From JBBQSN01 sp038213835 (GTDB lineage: Bacteria > Actinomycetota > Actinomycetes > Actinomycetales > CAWJMD01): a stretch of 19,375 nucleotides of DNA. Shown here one piece after another: positions 7,365 to 13,913 of this stretch. The stretch covers positions 1 to 19,375 of the forward strand of contig JBBQSN010000056.1 of NCBI GenBank assembly GCA_038213835.1. The letters are read 5' to 3'. Positions within the stretch are counted from its first letter, which is position 1, and every line of letters begins with the position of its first letter. The notes beneath the pieces are model-generated. The model ran no database searches and was not told the origin of the DNA. It saw only the letters and a list, made by a program, of their open reading frames with translations. Position numbers and translations under genes: made by a program.

Positions 7365-8576
7365 TCAGGACGGGCCACGGCGGCGGGCCCGTGCTTGTCG
7401 CCACACGGCCGCCGTCCCGACGATCGCGACGGCGGCGCCGGCCGCACCCACGGCGGCGTCCTTGCGGTCGACCCGGCGGGCACCCAGGGCCATCCGCCCG
7501 CGCACCTCGGTGAGCAGCACGCCGAAGCAGGTCTCGTTGTCGTGCAGGGCGTTCCAGCCGGCGGCCCGCAGCGCCGCCGAGCCGACCACCCACGGGTGCA
7601 CCACGTAGGACAGGTCCTCGGCGGGCATCGGCAGCACACCCACCCGGTGCAGCCGCTCGGCGGTGGCGAAGGCGAGCGCCGACGGCAGCTCGATCCGCCG
7701 CATGCCGCTCAGCTGCTCCACCGTGCGCTGGTTCATCGAACCGGGCGACCCGACCGTCACCGCACCCTCCAGCCGCTCGCGCAGCGTCACGACGACCGCC
7801 GAGGCGAGGTCGTCGACGTGGCAGAACTGCCAGGCCATCCGGTCGTCGCGCAGGGCCAGCAACCGCGGAGCCTCGAAGTGCCGGGTGATGACGGTGTCGA
7901 CCCCCGGTCCGACCAGCGCCGCCGGGCGCACGCTGCTGACCAGCAGCCCGGGGTGCGCCGTCGTGGCCCGGGCGGCGACCGCCTCGACCTCGAGCATGTC
8001 GCCGACGACGCCGTCGTCGGGGGCCGAGACCAGGTCGGCGCCCTCGGCGACGGGGACCGGCGCGTCGGCGGCCGCGCCGTAGACCATCGCCGAGGTGACC
8101 ACGACCAGGTGGCGCGCCCCCACCGCCGCGGCCGCGGTCGTGACCGCCTGCGCCGACCGCAGCACCCACGCGCGCCGCCGGGACCCGAGCCGCAGCGCTG
8201 CCTCCATGTCGTCGCCCGGCGCCAGGTGCACCACGGCGTCGGCACCGCGCAGCTGCTCGACGACGCCCGGGTCGGCCGGGTCGGCCAGCCGCCAGGTCAC
8301 CCCCGTGGTGCGCCCGAGGCGGGTGTCGACCGCGAGCACCTCCTGGACGTCGGGGGCGTCGCGGAGCGCGGCCAGCAGGACCTCCCCGGTCGGTGAGGCC
8401 GCGTTGGTGACCGCCACCACCGCCGGTACCGCGCCCGCCCCGGCGCCGCGCCCGCGGATCCGCCGAGGGCGAACACCGCGACGACCGCTGACGGGCTGGG
8501 AACCCACGGCGCCTCCTGCGGTGTTGTGGTGGTGTGGACGCCCACCACCGTGCGGCGGCGACGCAGCTGCTGTCAT
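7365..8576 (-). CDS. Atypical extended SDR / NAD-dependent epimerase-like protein with C-terminal membrane helix
   Basis: This 403-aa protein has a Rossmann fold from about residue 51 (VPAVVAVTNAASPTGEVLLAAL), a DAVVHLAPGDD strand (113-123), HLVVVTSAMVYGAA (156-169) and SSVRPAALVGPG (214-225). These fit an extended SDR such as a UDP-sugar epimerase. The usual YxxxK pair is not found where expected (the region reads VVGDMLEVEAV), so catalysis is doubtful. Residues 375-393 are a hydrophobic helix followed by a basic end, suggesting a membrane tail. The first 50 residues are Gly/His/Arg-rich and atypical, and no ribosome site precedes the ATG at 8576, so the true start may lie downstream. It is divergent from the metalloprotease gene. 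Confidence 0.75.
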   Translation of the reverse strand: MTAAASPPHGGGRPHHHNTAGGAVGSQPVSGRRGVRPRRIRGRGAGAGAVPAVVAVTNAASPTGEVLLAALRDAPDVQEVLAVDTRLGRTTGVTWRLADPADPGVVEQLRGADAVVHLAPGDDMEAALRLGSRRRAWVLRSAQAVTTAAAAVGARHLVVVTSAMVYGAAADAPVPVAEGADLVSAPDDGVVGDMLEVEAVAARATTAHPGLLVSSVRPAALVGPGVDTVITRHFEAPRLLALRDDRMAWQFCHVDDLASAVVVTLRERLEGAVTVGSPGSMNQRTVEQLSGMRRIELPSALAFATAERLHRVGVLPMPAEDLSYVVHPWVVGSAALRAAGWNALHDNETCFGVLLTEVRGRMALGARRVDRKDAAVGAAGAAVAIVGTAAVWRQARARRRGPS

Positions 8577-8741
8577 GGTGGACCGACGGATCGAGCCCCG
8601 ATCGTGCCCGTCCCGTGCGACGGCCCCGTCATCATCGTCCACGGCGAGCCGGCCGCGCGAGGATCCGGCGGATCCACGCACCACCCCGCACCATCGCAGA
8701 CCAGCAGCCAGACAGCAGCGGACGACGGCAGGAGCGAGCAG
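8577..8741. promoter_or_regulatory. Divergent promoter region with two palindromes
   Basis: This is the 165-bp gap between the SDR-like and metalloprotease starts. It holds a 5-bp inverted repeat GATCG-N5-CGATC at 8589-8603 and GGATCC-GGC-GGATCC at 8661-8675. Either could be an operator. No clear -35/-10 pair was identified on either strand. Confidence 0.3.
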
Positions 8742-10193
8742 ATGACCCAGCCCCCGGAGCCCTTCGACGCGGGCGAGGAGCGCGAGCCGATCGAGGAGCT
8801 GATGCGCCGGCTCGCGTCAGGGCAGCTCGACGCCTCGGACCTCGGCCGGCTGCAGGAGGAGATCGGCGAGGCCCTCGGCGTGCAGCTCGACCCGGCCCAG
8901 ATCCAGCTGGCGATGGCCCAGGTCCAGCAGATGATGAACGCGCCCGACACCGGCGCGATGAACTGGGACCTGGCGCGCGACACGGCCCGCAAGGTCGTCC
9001 TGGGTGCCCGGCCGTCCGGGGCCGACCCGACGATCGGTCCGAACGTGCAGCGCGAGGCGGTCGAGGCGCTGAGGGTCGCGTCCCTGTGGCTCGACCCCGT
9101 CACCACGCTGCCCTCCCCCGGCGTCAGCGAGCGCGCCTGGTCGCGTTCGGAATGGGTCGAGGCGACGCTGCCCACCTGGCAGGAGCTGAGCCTGCCGGTG
9201 GCCGAGCGGGTGTCCGAGGCGATGATGTCCGCGCTGAGCGAGCAGATGACCGAGCAGGTCCCGCAGGAGATGCGGGAGATGGTCGGGCAGGCCGGCGCGA
9301 TGATGCGCAAGGTCGGCGGCTCGGTCTTCGCCATGCAGGTGGGCCAGGCCGTCGGCACGCTCGCCGGCGAGGTGGTGAGCGGTTTCGACATCGGGCTGCC
9401 GCTGACCCCGGCGGGCACCACTGCGCTGCTGCCCGCCAACGTCACCGCCTTCGGCGAGGGCCTCGACGTCCCGCTGGAGGAGGTGCGGCTGTACCTGGCG
9501 CTGCGCGAGGCCGCGCACGCCCGGCTGTTCGGGCACGCCGGCTGGCTGCGCTCGCACCTGCTCTCGGCGGTGCAGGAGTTCGCGGGCGGCATCGAGATCG
9601 ACACCGATGCCCTGCAGGACGCGGTCCGGTCGGTCGACCCCAGCGACCCGCAGGCGCTGCAGCAGGCGATCACCGGCGGGATGTTCGAGCCGGAGCGCAC
9701 CCCTGCCCAGCAGGCGGTCCTGACCCGGCTCGAGACGACGCTGGCCCTGGTGGAGGGCTGGGTCGACGAGGTGACCGACGCCGCCGCCCGCGGCCAGCTG
9801 CCCGGTGCCGCACGGCTGCGCGAGGCCGTGCGGCGTCGTCGCGCCGTGGGCGGCCCCGCGGAGCACGTGCTCGCGACCCTCGTGGGCCTGGAGCTGCGAC
9901 CGCGACGGCTGCGCGAGGCCGCCGCCCTGTGGGGCGCGATGAGCGCGCAGCACGGCGTCGCCGCCCGTGACGAGGTGTGGGACCACCCCGACCTGGTCCC
10001 CGGGAGCGCCGACCTGGACGACCCGATCGGGTACGCCCAGGGCTGGGGGCGGAGCAGCACCGCCTCCGACGAGATGGACGCCGCACTGCGCGACCTGTTG
10101 TCGGGCGGCCCCGGCGCCGCCCCGGACGACCCCCCCGACGACCCCCCCGCGGACCCCGAGGACGGCGGTCGGACCACGCCGGAGGATGCGTGA
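8742..10193 (+). CDS. Zinc-dependent metalloprotease, DUF2342 / TIGR03624 family
   Basis: This is a 483-aa protein. The zincin-like helix reads LREAAHARLFGHAGWL (about 254-269), with Glu256, His259 and His265 as likely metal-site residues. The family has this variant in place of a standard HExxH. Surrounding segments such as GMFEPERTPAQQAVLTRLETTLALVEGWVDEV (about 312-343) are typical of DUF2342 proteins, which are widespread in actinobacteria (M. tuberculosis Rv3195 is similar). Its substrate is unknown. The start is set by AGGAG 7 nt before the ATG. The last 30 residues are an acidic Asp/Pro tail encoded over two C7 runs. The stop overlaps the next gene's start by 4 bp (GTGA), implying translational coupling. 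Confidence 0.9.
   Translation: MTQPPEPFDAGEEREPIEELMRRLASGQLDASDLGRLQEEIGEALGVQLDPAQIQLAMAQVQQMMNAPDTGAMNWDLARDTARKVVLGARPSGADPTIGPNVQREAVEALRVASLWLDPVTTLPSPGVSERAWSRSEWVEATLPTWQELSLPVAERVSEAMMSALSEQMTEQVPQEMREMVGQAGAMMRKVGGSVFAMQVGQAVGTLAGEVVSGFDIGLPLTPAGTTALLPANVTAFGEGLDVPLEEVRLYLALREAAHARLFGHAGWLRSHLLSAVQEFAGGIEIDTDALQDAVRSVDPSDPQALQQAITGGMFEPERTPAQQAVLTRLETTLALVEGWVDEVTDAAARGQLPGAARLREAVRRRRAVGGPAEHVLATLVGLELRPRRLREAAALWGAMSAQHGVAARDEVWDHPDLVPGSADLDDPIGYAQGWGRSSTASDEMDAALRDLLSGGPGAAPDDPPDDPPADPEDGGRTTPEDA
10125..10148 (+). repeat. Tandem 12-bp repeat with two C7 runs
   Basis: The unit GACGACCCCCCC occurs twice in tandem (10125-10136 and 10137-10148) in the metalloprotease gene's 3' end, encoding DDPPDDPP. 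Each copy ends in seven C residues. Confidence 0.85.
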
Positions 10194-10735
10194 GCCTGCA
10201 CGCCGACGCCGTCCGGGTGCTCACCGGCTGGCACCCGCCCGACGCCGCGCAGGAACGGCTGCGGACCACCTACCTCGCGCACCTGGCGGCGCACCCGGGC
10301 GGAGTCTGGAAGGACGGCCCGCCCGAGCACCTGACGGCGTCCTGCCTGGTGCTGGACCCCACCGGCACCCGCACCCTGCTCGTGCACCACGCCAAGGGCG
10401 GCTTCTGGGTCCAGCCCGGCGGGCACGTCGAGCGGGACGACGCGGGGCTGGCCGCGGCCGCCGTCCGGGAGGCCGCCGAGGAGCTCGGCGTCCTGGACCT
10501 CGAGGTGCAGGACGTGCCGGTGCAGCTGGACAGGCACGAGCTGTCATCGGCCTTCGGACGATGCACCCAGCACCTCGACGTCCGCTTCCTCGCGGTCGCG
10601 CGCGCCGACGCCGTGCCCGTGAGGAGCGCCGAGAGCCACGCCGTGGGCTGGTTCGACGTCGACCGGCTGCCGTTCTCGGCGGTCACCGACCTCCGCCCCG
10701 CGCTGCGGTACGCCCGGGCGGCGCTGGCCCGCTGA
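10190..10735 (+). CDS. NUDIX hydrolase
   Basis: This 181-aa protein carries a Nudix box GGHVERDDAGLAAAAVREAAEELGV (split here as GGHVERDD and REAAEELGV, about residues 80-104). It has an Asp where the first Glu usually stands and one extra residue before REAAEE, a common variant of the GGHVE subgroup. The REAAEE glutamates that bind Mg2+ are intact. Such enzymes cleave nucleoside diphosphates linked to another group; the substrate is not predictable. It starts at GTG 10190, overlapping the metalloprotease stop by 4 bp, with GGAGG at 10181-10185. It converges with the PLP enzyme gene after a 15-bp gap that shows no strong terminator. Confidence 0.9.
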   Translation: MSLHADAVRVLTGWHPPDAAQERLRTTYLAHLAAHPGGVWKDGPPEHLTASCLVLDPTGTRTLLVHHAKGGFWVQPGGHVERDDAGLAAAAVREAAEELGVLDLEVQDVPVQLDRHELSSAFGRCTQHLDVRFLAVARADAVPVRSAESHAVGWFDVDRLPFSAVTDLRPALRYARAALAR

Positions 10736-10750
10736 CATCCGTGCGAGCCC

Positions 10751-12019
10751 TCAGGCCCGGGCGGCCTCGAGCAGCACCACGCGGTCCAGCGCCTGGACGA
10801 CGTCGGCCACCAGGTCGGCGGGGTGCTCCAGGCCGATCGAGAACCGGAGCAGGCCGCCGTCCGGACGGGCGTCGCCCTGGACCGGACGGTGCGTGAGCGC
10901 AGCCGGGTGCTGCGCCAGGGTGTCGACGCCGCCGAGCGAGACGGCGTGCGTGACCAGCCGCAGGGACGACGCGACCTCGCTGGCCGCCTCCAGCCCGCCG
11001 CGGACCCGGATCGCGAGCACCGAGCCCGGGCCGGCCATCTGCCGTCCGACCAGACCGAGCGGGTCGGCGCCGGGACGGCTCGGGTGCAGCACCTCGGCCA
11101 CCGCTGGGTGCTCGGCGAGCGCGGCGGCGACCTCGGTGGCCCCCCGCTGCTGCTCGTGCACCCGCAGCGGCAGGGTCGCCAGTCCCCGGTGCAGCAGGTA
11201 CGCCCCGAGCGGGTGCAGCAGCGCCCCGGTGAGGGCGCGCACGGTGCGCAGCCGGGCCAGCCAGTCGGTGCGTCCGGGGGCCACAGCCACCACGCCGCCC
11301 ATGGCGTCGCCGTGGCCGCCGATGAACTTGGTGGCCGAGTGCAGGACGAGGTCGGCGCCCAGCGTGAGCGGCTGCTGCAGCACGGGCGTGGCGAAGGTGC
11401 TGTCGACCACCACCACGACGTCGGGGGCCACCGTCCGGGCGGCTGTCGCGACCGCGGAGACGTCGACGAGGTCGAGGGTCGGGTTCGCGGGGGTCTCCAG
11501 CAGCACCAGCCGGGTGCTGGGCGTCATCGCCGCGCGGACGGCCTCGGCGACCGGCAGCCGCGGGTCGGTCCAGGTCACGCTGGTGCCGACCAGCCCGGTG
11601 GCGAGCAGGTGGTCGGACCCGCCGTACAGCGGCCGGACGCCCACCACGTGCGCCGTCCCGCCCATCGCGCCCGACTCGCGCTCGACCTGCCCCGCCCCGA
11701 CCAGGACGGCGGTCAGTGCCGCCATGCCGGTGCCGAAGGCGACCGCCCCCTCGGCGTGCTCGAGGTCGGCCAGCGCCTCCTCGAACCGGGCCACGGTCGG
11801 GTTCCACAGCCGCGCGTAGACCGGCGAGGCGCCCGGTGCGAGGTCCTCGCCGCCGGCGAGCCGCTCGTAGCTGTCCCCGCCGCCGGCGACGTCGGCCAGC
11901 GGGTAGGTCGTGGACAGGTCGATCGGCGGGGCGTGCACGCCGAGACCGGTGAGGTCGGCGCGTCCGGCGTGGACCGCCCTGGTGCGCAGGTGCTGGGTCG
12001 GCGTGCGGTGGTCGTCCAT
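10751..12019 (-). CDS. PLP-dependent trans-sulfuration enzyme (cystathionine gamma-synthase/lyase or methionine gamma-lyase type)
   Basis: This 422-aa protein of the Cys/Met metabolism PLP family starts at ATG 12019. The PLP lysine is Lys231 in HSATKFIGGHGDAMGG. Asp206 (VDSTFATP) contacts the pyridine nitrogen, and YARLWNPT (Tyr68, Arg70) supplies the phosphate-binding residues of the partner subunit. The C-terminal SLGGVDTLAQHPAALTH is also family-typical. Enzymes of this fold catalyse gamma-elimination or replacement on cystathionine, methionine or O-acyl-homoserine; the exact reaction cannot be assigned by eye. It has no Shine-Dalgarno sequence, and CATCCT ends 6 nt before the ATG, so it may be leaderless. 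A divergent Lrp/AsnC regulator lies 89 bp away, an arrangement known for methionine gamma-lyase (mdeR-mdeA) in Pseudomonas. Confidence 0.9.
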   Translation of the reverse strand: MDDHRTPTQHLRTRAVHAGRADLTGLGVHAPPIDLSTTYPLADVAGGGDSYERLAGGEDLAPGASPVYARLWNPTVARFEEALADLEHAEGAVAFGTGMAALTAVLVGAGQVERESGAMGGTAHVVGVRPLYGGSDHLLATGLVGTSVTWTDPRLPVAEAVRAAMTPSTRLVLLETPANPTLDLVDVSAVATAARTVAPDVVVVVDSTFATPVLQQPLTLGADLVLHSATKFIGGHGDAMGGVVAVAPGRTDWLARLRTVRALTGALLHPLGAYLLHRGLATLPLRVHEQQRGATEVAAALAEHPAVAEVLHPSRPGADPLGLVGRQMAGPGSVLAIRVRGGLEAASEVASSLRLVTHAVSLGGVDTLAQHPAALTHRPVQGDARPDGGLLRFSIGLEHPADLVADVVQALDRVVLLEAARA

Positions 12020-12108
12020 GACCAGAGGATGAAGGATCGACGTGCGAGTGCGGGAGGATCTCGTAGGATCTTCGAGATCTGTGCTCTGGACCGAAGGAGA
12101 TGCCAGCG
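12020..12108. promoter_or_regulatory. Divergent promoter and operator between the PLP enzyme and the Lrp/AsnC regulator
   Basis: The 89 bp hold an inverted repeat GATCTCG-N9-CGAGATC (12057-12079) and three direct AGGATC copies (12033, 12055 and 12065). This patch is unusually A/T-containing for the window. A -10-like TAGGAT (12064-12069) for the regulator lies in the repeat spacer, so a bound protein would block it. On the other strand, CATCCT ends 6 nt before the PLP gene ATG. The layout fits autoregulation plus control of the divergent gene. Confidence 0.5.
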
Positions 12109-12606
12109 GTGCTCCCCCCTGCCTCACGTCTGACGAACGGACTGCACAGTCCGCTGGACCACGTCGACCGCACCATCCTGCACGCGCTGCAGCGCGACGG
12201 CCGCACGAGCAACCAGGCGCTGGCCGACGCCGCCGGCATCGCCCCGTCGACCTGCCTGCTGCGGGTGCGTGAGCTGCGCCGACGAGGGGTGCTGCGCGGC
12301 GTGCACGCCGACGTCGACCTGTCGCGCGTGGGCCGACCGCTGCAGGCGATCATCGCGGTGCGGATGCGGGCCCACGTCAAGGAGCAGGTGCAGGCCTTCC
12401 GCGCCCAGATGCCAGCGCTGCCCGGGGTGCTCGCGGTGTTCCACGTCTCCGGCAAGGACGACTACCTGCTGCACGTGGCCGTCGCCGACGCCGACGCGCT
12501 GCGCCGCTTCGTCGTGGACCACCTCACCGGGCACCCGGCCGTGGGGCACACCGAGACCAGCCTGGTGTTCGAGCACCTGGCCGGTCAGGCCGACCTGCTC
12601 TCCTGA
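12109..12606 (+). CDS. Lrp/AsnC family transcriptional regulator
   Basis: This 165-aa protein has an N-terminal helix-turn-helix (LDHVDRTILHALQRDGRTSNQALADAAGIAPSTCLLRVRELRRRGVLRGV, shown here only as the family pattern over about residues 16-63) and a C-terminal RAM/AsnC ligand domain (about 75-160, with VSGKDDYLLHVAVADADALRRFV). These proteins form dimers and octamers and sense amino acids. Two starts are possible: ATG 12100, which abuts AAGGAG with no spacing, and GTG 12109, which has AAGGAG 9 nt upstream; I chose the latter. Its neighbour suggests a sulfur amino acid effector, which is inference. The stop is 4 bp from the convergent peptidase stop. Confidence 0.9.
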   Translation: MLPPASRLTNGLHSPLDHVDRTILHALQRDGRTSNQALADAAGIAPSTCLLRVRELRRRGVLRGVHADVDLSRVGRPLQAIIAVRMRAHVKEQVQAFRAQMPALPGVLAVFHVSGKDDYLLHVAVADADALRRFVVDHLTGHPAVGHTETSLVFEHLAGQADLLS

Positions 12607-12619
12607 GCCGCTACGGCTC
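12605..12619. terminator. Compact bidirectional hairpin spanning two stop codons
   Basis: GAGCCG (12605-12610) and CGGCTC (12614-12619) form a 6-bp stem with a CTA loop. The loop is the stop codon of the minus-strand peptidase, and the first arm begins inside the stop codon of the regulator. No T-run follows either way. Confidence 0.4.
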
Positions 12620-13213
12620 CTCGGCCCGGGAGGTGAGGCCGCCGTCGCCGTCCCCCGCCCCGCCCTCGACGTCCTCGGACGGTTCGTCGCCCGCCAGGTC
12701 GCGGGCCGCGGCCAGGCCCTCCAGGTAGCCGCGGGCCCGCTCGGTGCGCGGGTAGGCCTCCAGCAGCCTCCAGAACGCCGGGCCGTGACCGGCCTCGAGC
12801 AGGTGCGCGAGCTCGTGCAGCAGCACGTAGTCGAGCACCCAGCCGGGCGTGCCCTTGACCCGGTCCGAGATCCGGATCGTGCCGTCGGCGGGCGTGCACG
12901 AACCCCAGCGGGTGCTCTGGTTCGAGGCCCAGCGCACGCTCGACGGGCGGGCCAGGCCGCCGAGGTAGGTGCCGGACAGGTCGGTGGCGCGGGCGAGCAG
13001 GGCGGAGTCGCTGGGACGGCGGCGCTTCTCCTTCTCGGCCAGGCGACGGGTCATCAGCGCCACCCACTCGCGCTCCTCGGCGCGGGTGAACCGCGCCGGG
13101 ATCGCCACCACGATGGTGGCGCCCTCACGGAAGGCCGTGACGCTGCGCCGGCGGCGACGGCTGCGGCGCACCTCGACCTGCTGCTCGACCTGCTGCTCGA
13201 CCGGCCCCTCCAT
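12611..13213 (-). CDS. YgjP-like (DUF45, M48-type) metallopeptidase
   Basis: This 200-aa protein has the zinc motif HELAH at residues 133-137, with the third ligand candidate His143 in EAGHGPAFW. Upstream, RWGSCTPADGTIRIS (about 102-116) matches the WGSC strand of YgjP/SprT-like peptidases. The N-terminus has a VEQQVEQQVEVRRSRRRRR stretch and the C-terminus an acidic tail. The physiological substrate is unknown. The start at ATG 13213 is preceded by TACCGT, a -10-like box ending 7 nt upstream, and by no ribosome site, so it is probably leaderless. It is divergent from a NUDIX gene and converges with the Lrp/AsnC gene. Confidence 0.88.
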   Translation of the reverse strand: MEGPVEQQVEQQVEVRRSRRRRRSVTAFREGATIVVAIPARFTRAEEREWVALMTRRLAEKEKRRRPSDSALLARATDLSGTYLGGLARPSSVRWASNQSTRWGSCTPADGTIRISDRVKGTPGWVLDYVLLHELAHLLEAGHGPAFWRLLEAYPRTERARGYLEGLAAARDLAGDEPSEDVEGGAGDGDGGLTSRAEEP

Positions 13214-13220
13214 CGCAGTC

Positions 13221-13226
13221 ACGGTA
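13221..13226 (-). promoter_or_regulatory. -10 box for a leaderless peptidase transcript
   Basis: TACCGT reads on the minus strand and ends 7 nt before the peptidase ATG. It matches TANNNT, and no Shine-Dalgarno sequence is present. Confidence 0.5.
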
Positions 13227-13261
13227 GACGTCGGACCCGACGACGCGGCGCCGCCGCGCGG

Positions 13262-13291
13262 TTGACGCTCGCCCGGGCGCGCCTCTAGGTT
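13262..13291 (+). promoter_or_regulatory. Near-consensus sigma-70-type promoter
   Basis: TTGACG (13262-13267), an 18-bp spacer and TAGGTT (13286-13291) make the best -35/-10 pair seen in the window. The predicted start is near 13298, just before an ATG at 13302 that is in frame with the NUDIX gene. It would give either an N-terminally extended protein or a leader of about 124 nt. Confidence 0.55.
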
Positions 13292-13409
13292 CTGAGCCGC
13301 GATGCCCCCGGTCCGGCCGGGCGGTCCGGAGGGGAAGCCGGTCCTGCTCGAACCGCGGGGGCTTCGTGCTGCCTGCCGGCGGCTTCGCCCACACCCCGTC
13401 ACGGGTGCC

Positions 13410-13415
13410 TACGCT
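13410..13415 (+). promoter_or_regulatory. -10 box for a leaderless NUDIX transcript
   Basis: TACGCT fits TANNNT and ends 6 nt before the GTG at 13422, placing +1 on the start codon itself. This would be a second promoter, downstream of the one at 13262-13291. Confidence 0.5.
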
Positions 13416-13421
13416 GCTCGG

Positions 13422-13901
13422 GTGCCGACCCCGCCCTTCGTCCTGGACCTGCGCCGCACGATCGGCACCGACCTGCTCTGGCTCACCGGCGTCAGCGCCG
13501 TGGTGCTGCGCGAGGACCCGCCCGGCCACGTGCTGCTGACGCTGCGCCCGTCCGGCGACTGGACGGTCGTCTCGGGCATCCTCGAGCCCGGCGAGCAGCC
13601 GGGGCAGGCGGTGCTCCGCGAGCTGCTCGAGGAGACCCGGGTGGTGGCCGAGGTGGAGTCGCTGGTCGACGTCGTCAGCCAGGAGCCCTTCCGCTACGAC
13701 AACGGCGACCGGGTGCAGTTCCTCGACCTGACCTTCCGCTGCCGCTACCTGGCCGGCGAGGCGGGGGTGGGGGACGACGAGAACCTCGAGGTCCGCTGGT
13801 TCGCGCTGGACGCGCTGCCGGACCTCACGGCCCGCAACCGCGAGCGGATCGAGCGCGCGCTGCACCCCGACCCGTCCGGCCAGCCGTGGTTCGCACGCTG
13901 A
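13422..13901 (+). CDS. NUDIX hydrolase
   Basis: This 159-aa protein opens with PTPPFVLDLRRTIGTDLLWL, as is usual for this actinobacterial NUDIX group, which is why GTG 13422 was chosen over the in-frame ATG at 13302. The extension from 13302 would add 40 Arg/Pro/Gly-rich residues that look non-coding. The Nudix box GILEPGEQPGQAVLRELLEETRV (about residues 46-68) is complete apart from Arg in place of the usual Gly near its end. The substrate is unknown. It is divergent from the YgjP-like gene and converges with the crotonase gene after 12 bp. Confidence 0.9.
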   Translation: MPTPPFVLDLRRTIGTDLLWLTGVSAVVLREDPPGHVLLTLRPSGDWTVVSGILEPGEQPGQAVLRELLEETRVVAEVESLVDVVSQEPFRYDNGDRVQFLDLTFRCRYLAGEAGVGDDENLEVRWFALDALPDLTARNRERIERALHPDPSGQPWFAR

Positions 13902-13913
13902 CCCGGGCCGACC

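Noticed and set aside
6105..8396. A plus-strand open frame of over 700 codons across the PDZ/S16 and SDR-like genes.
   Set aside because: It spans two recognised minus-strand genes and their intergenic gap, with Asp/Arg/His-rich composition typical of antisense frames in high-GC DNA.
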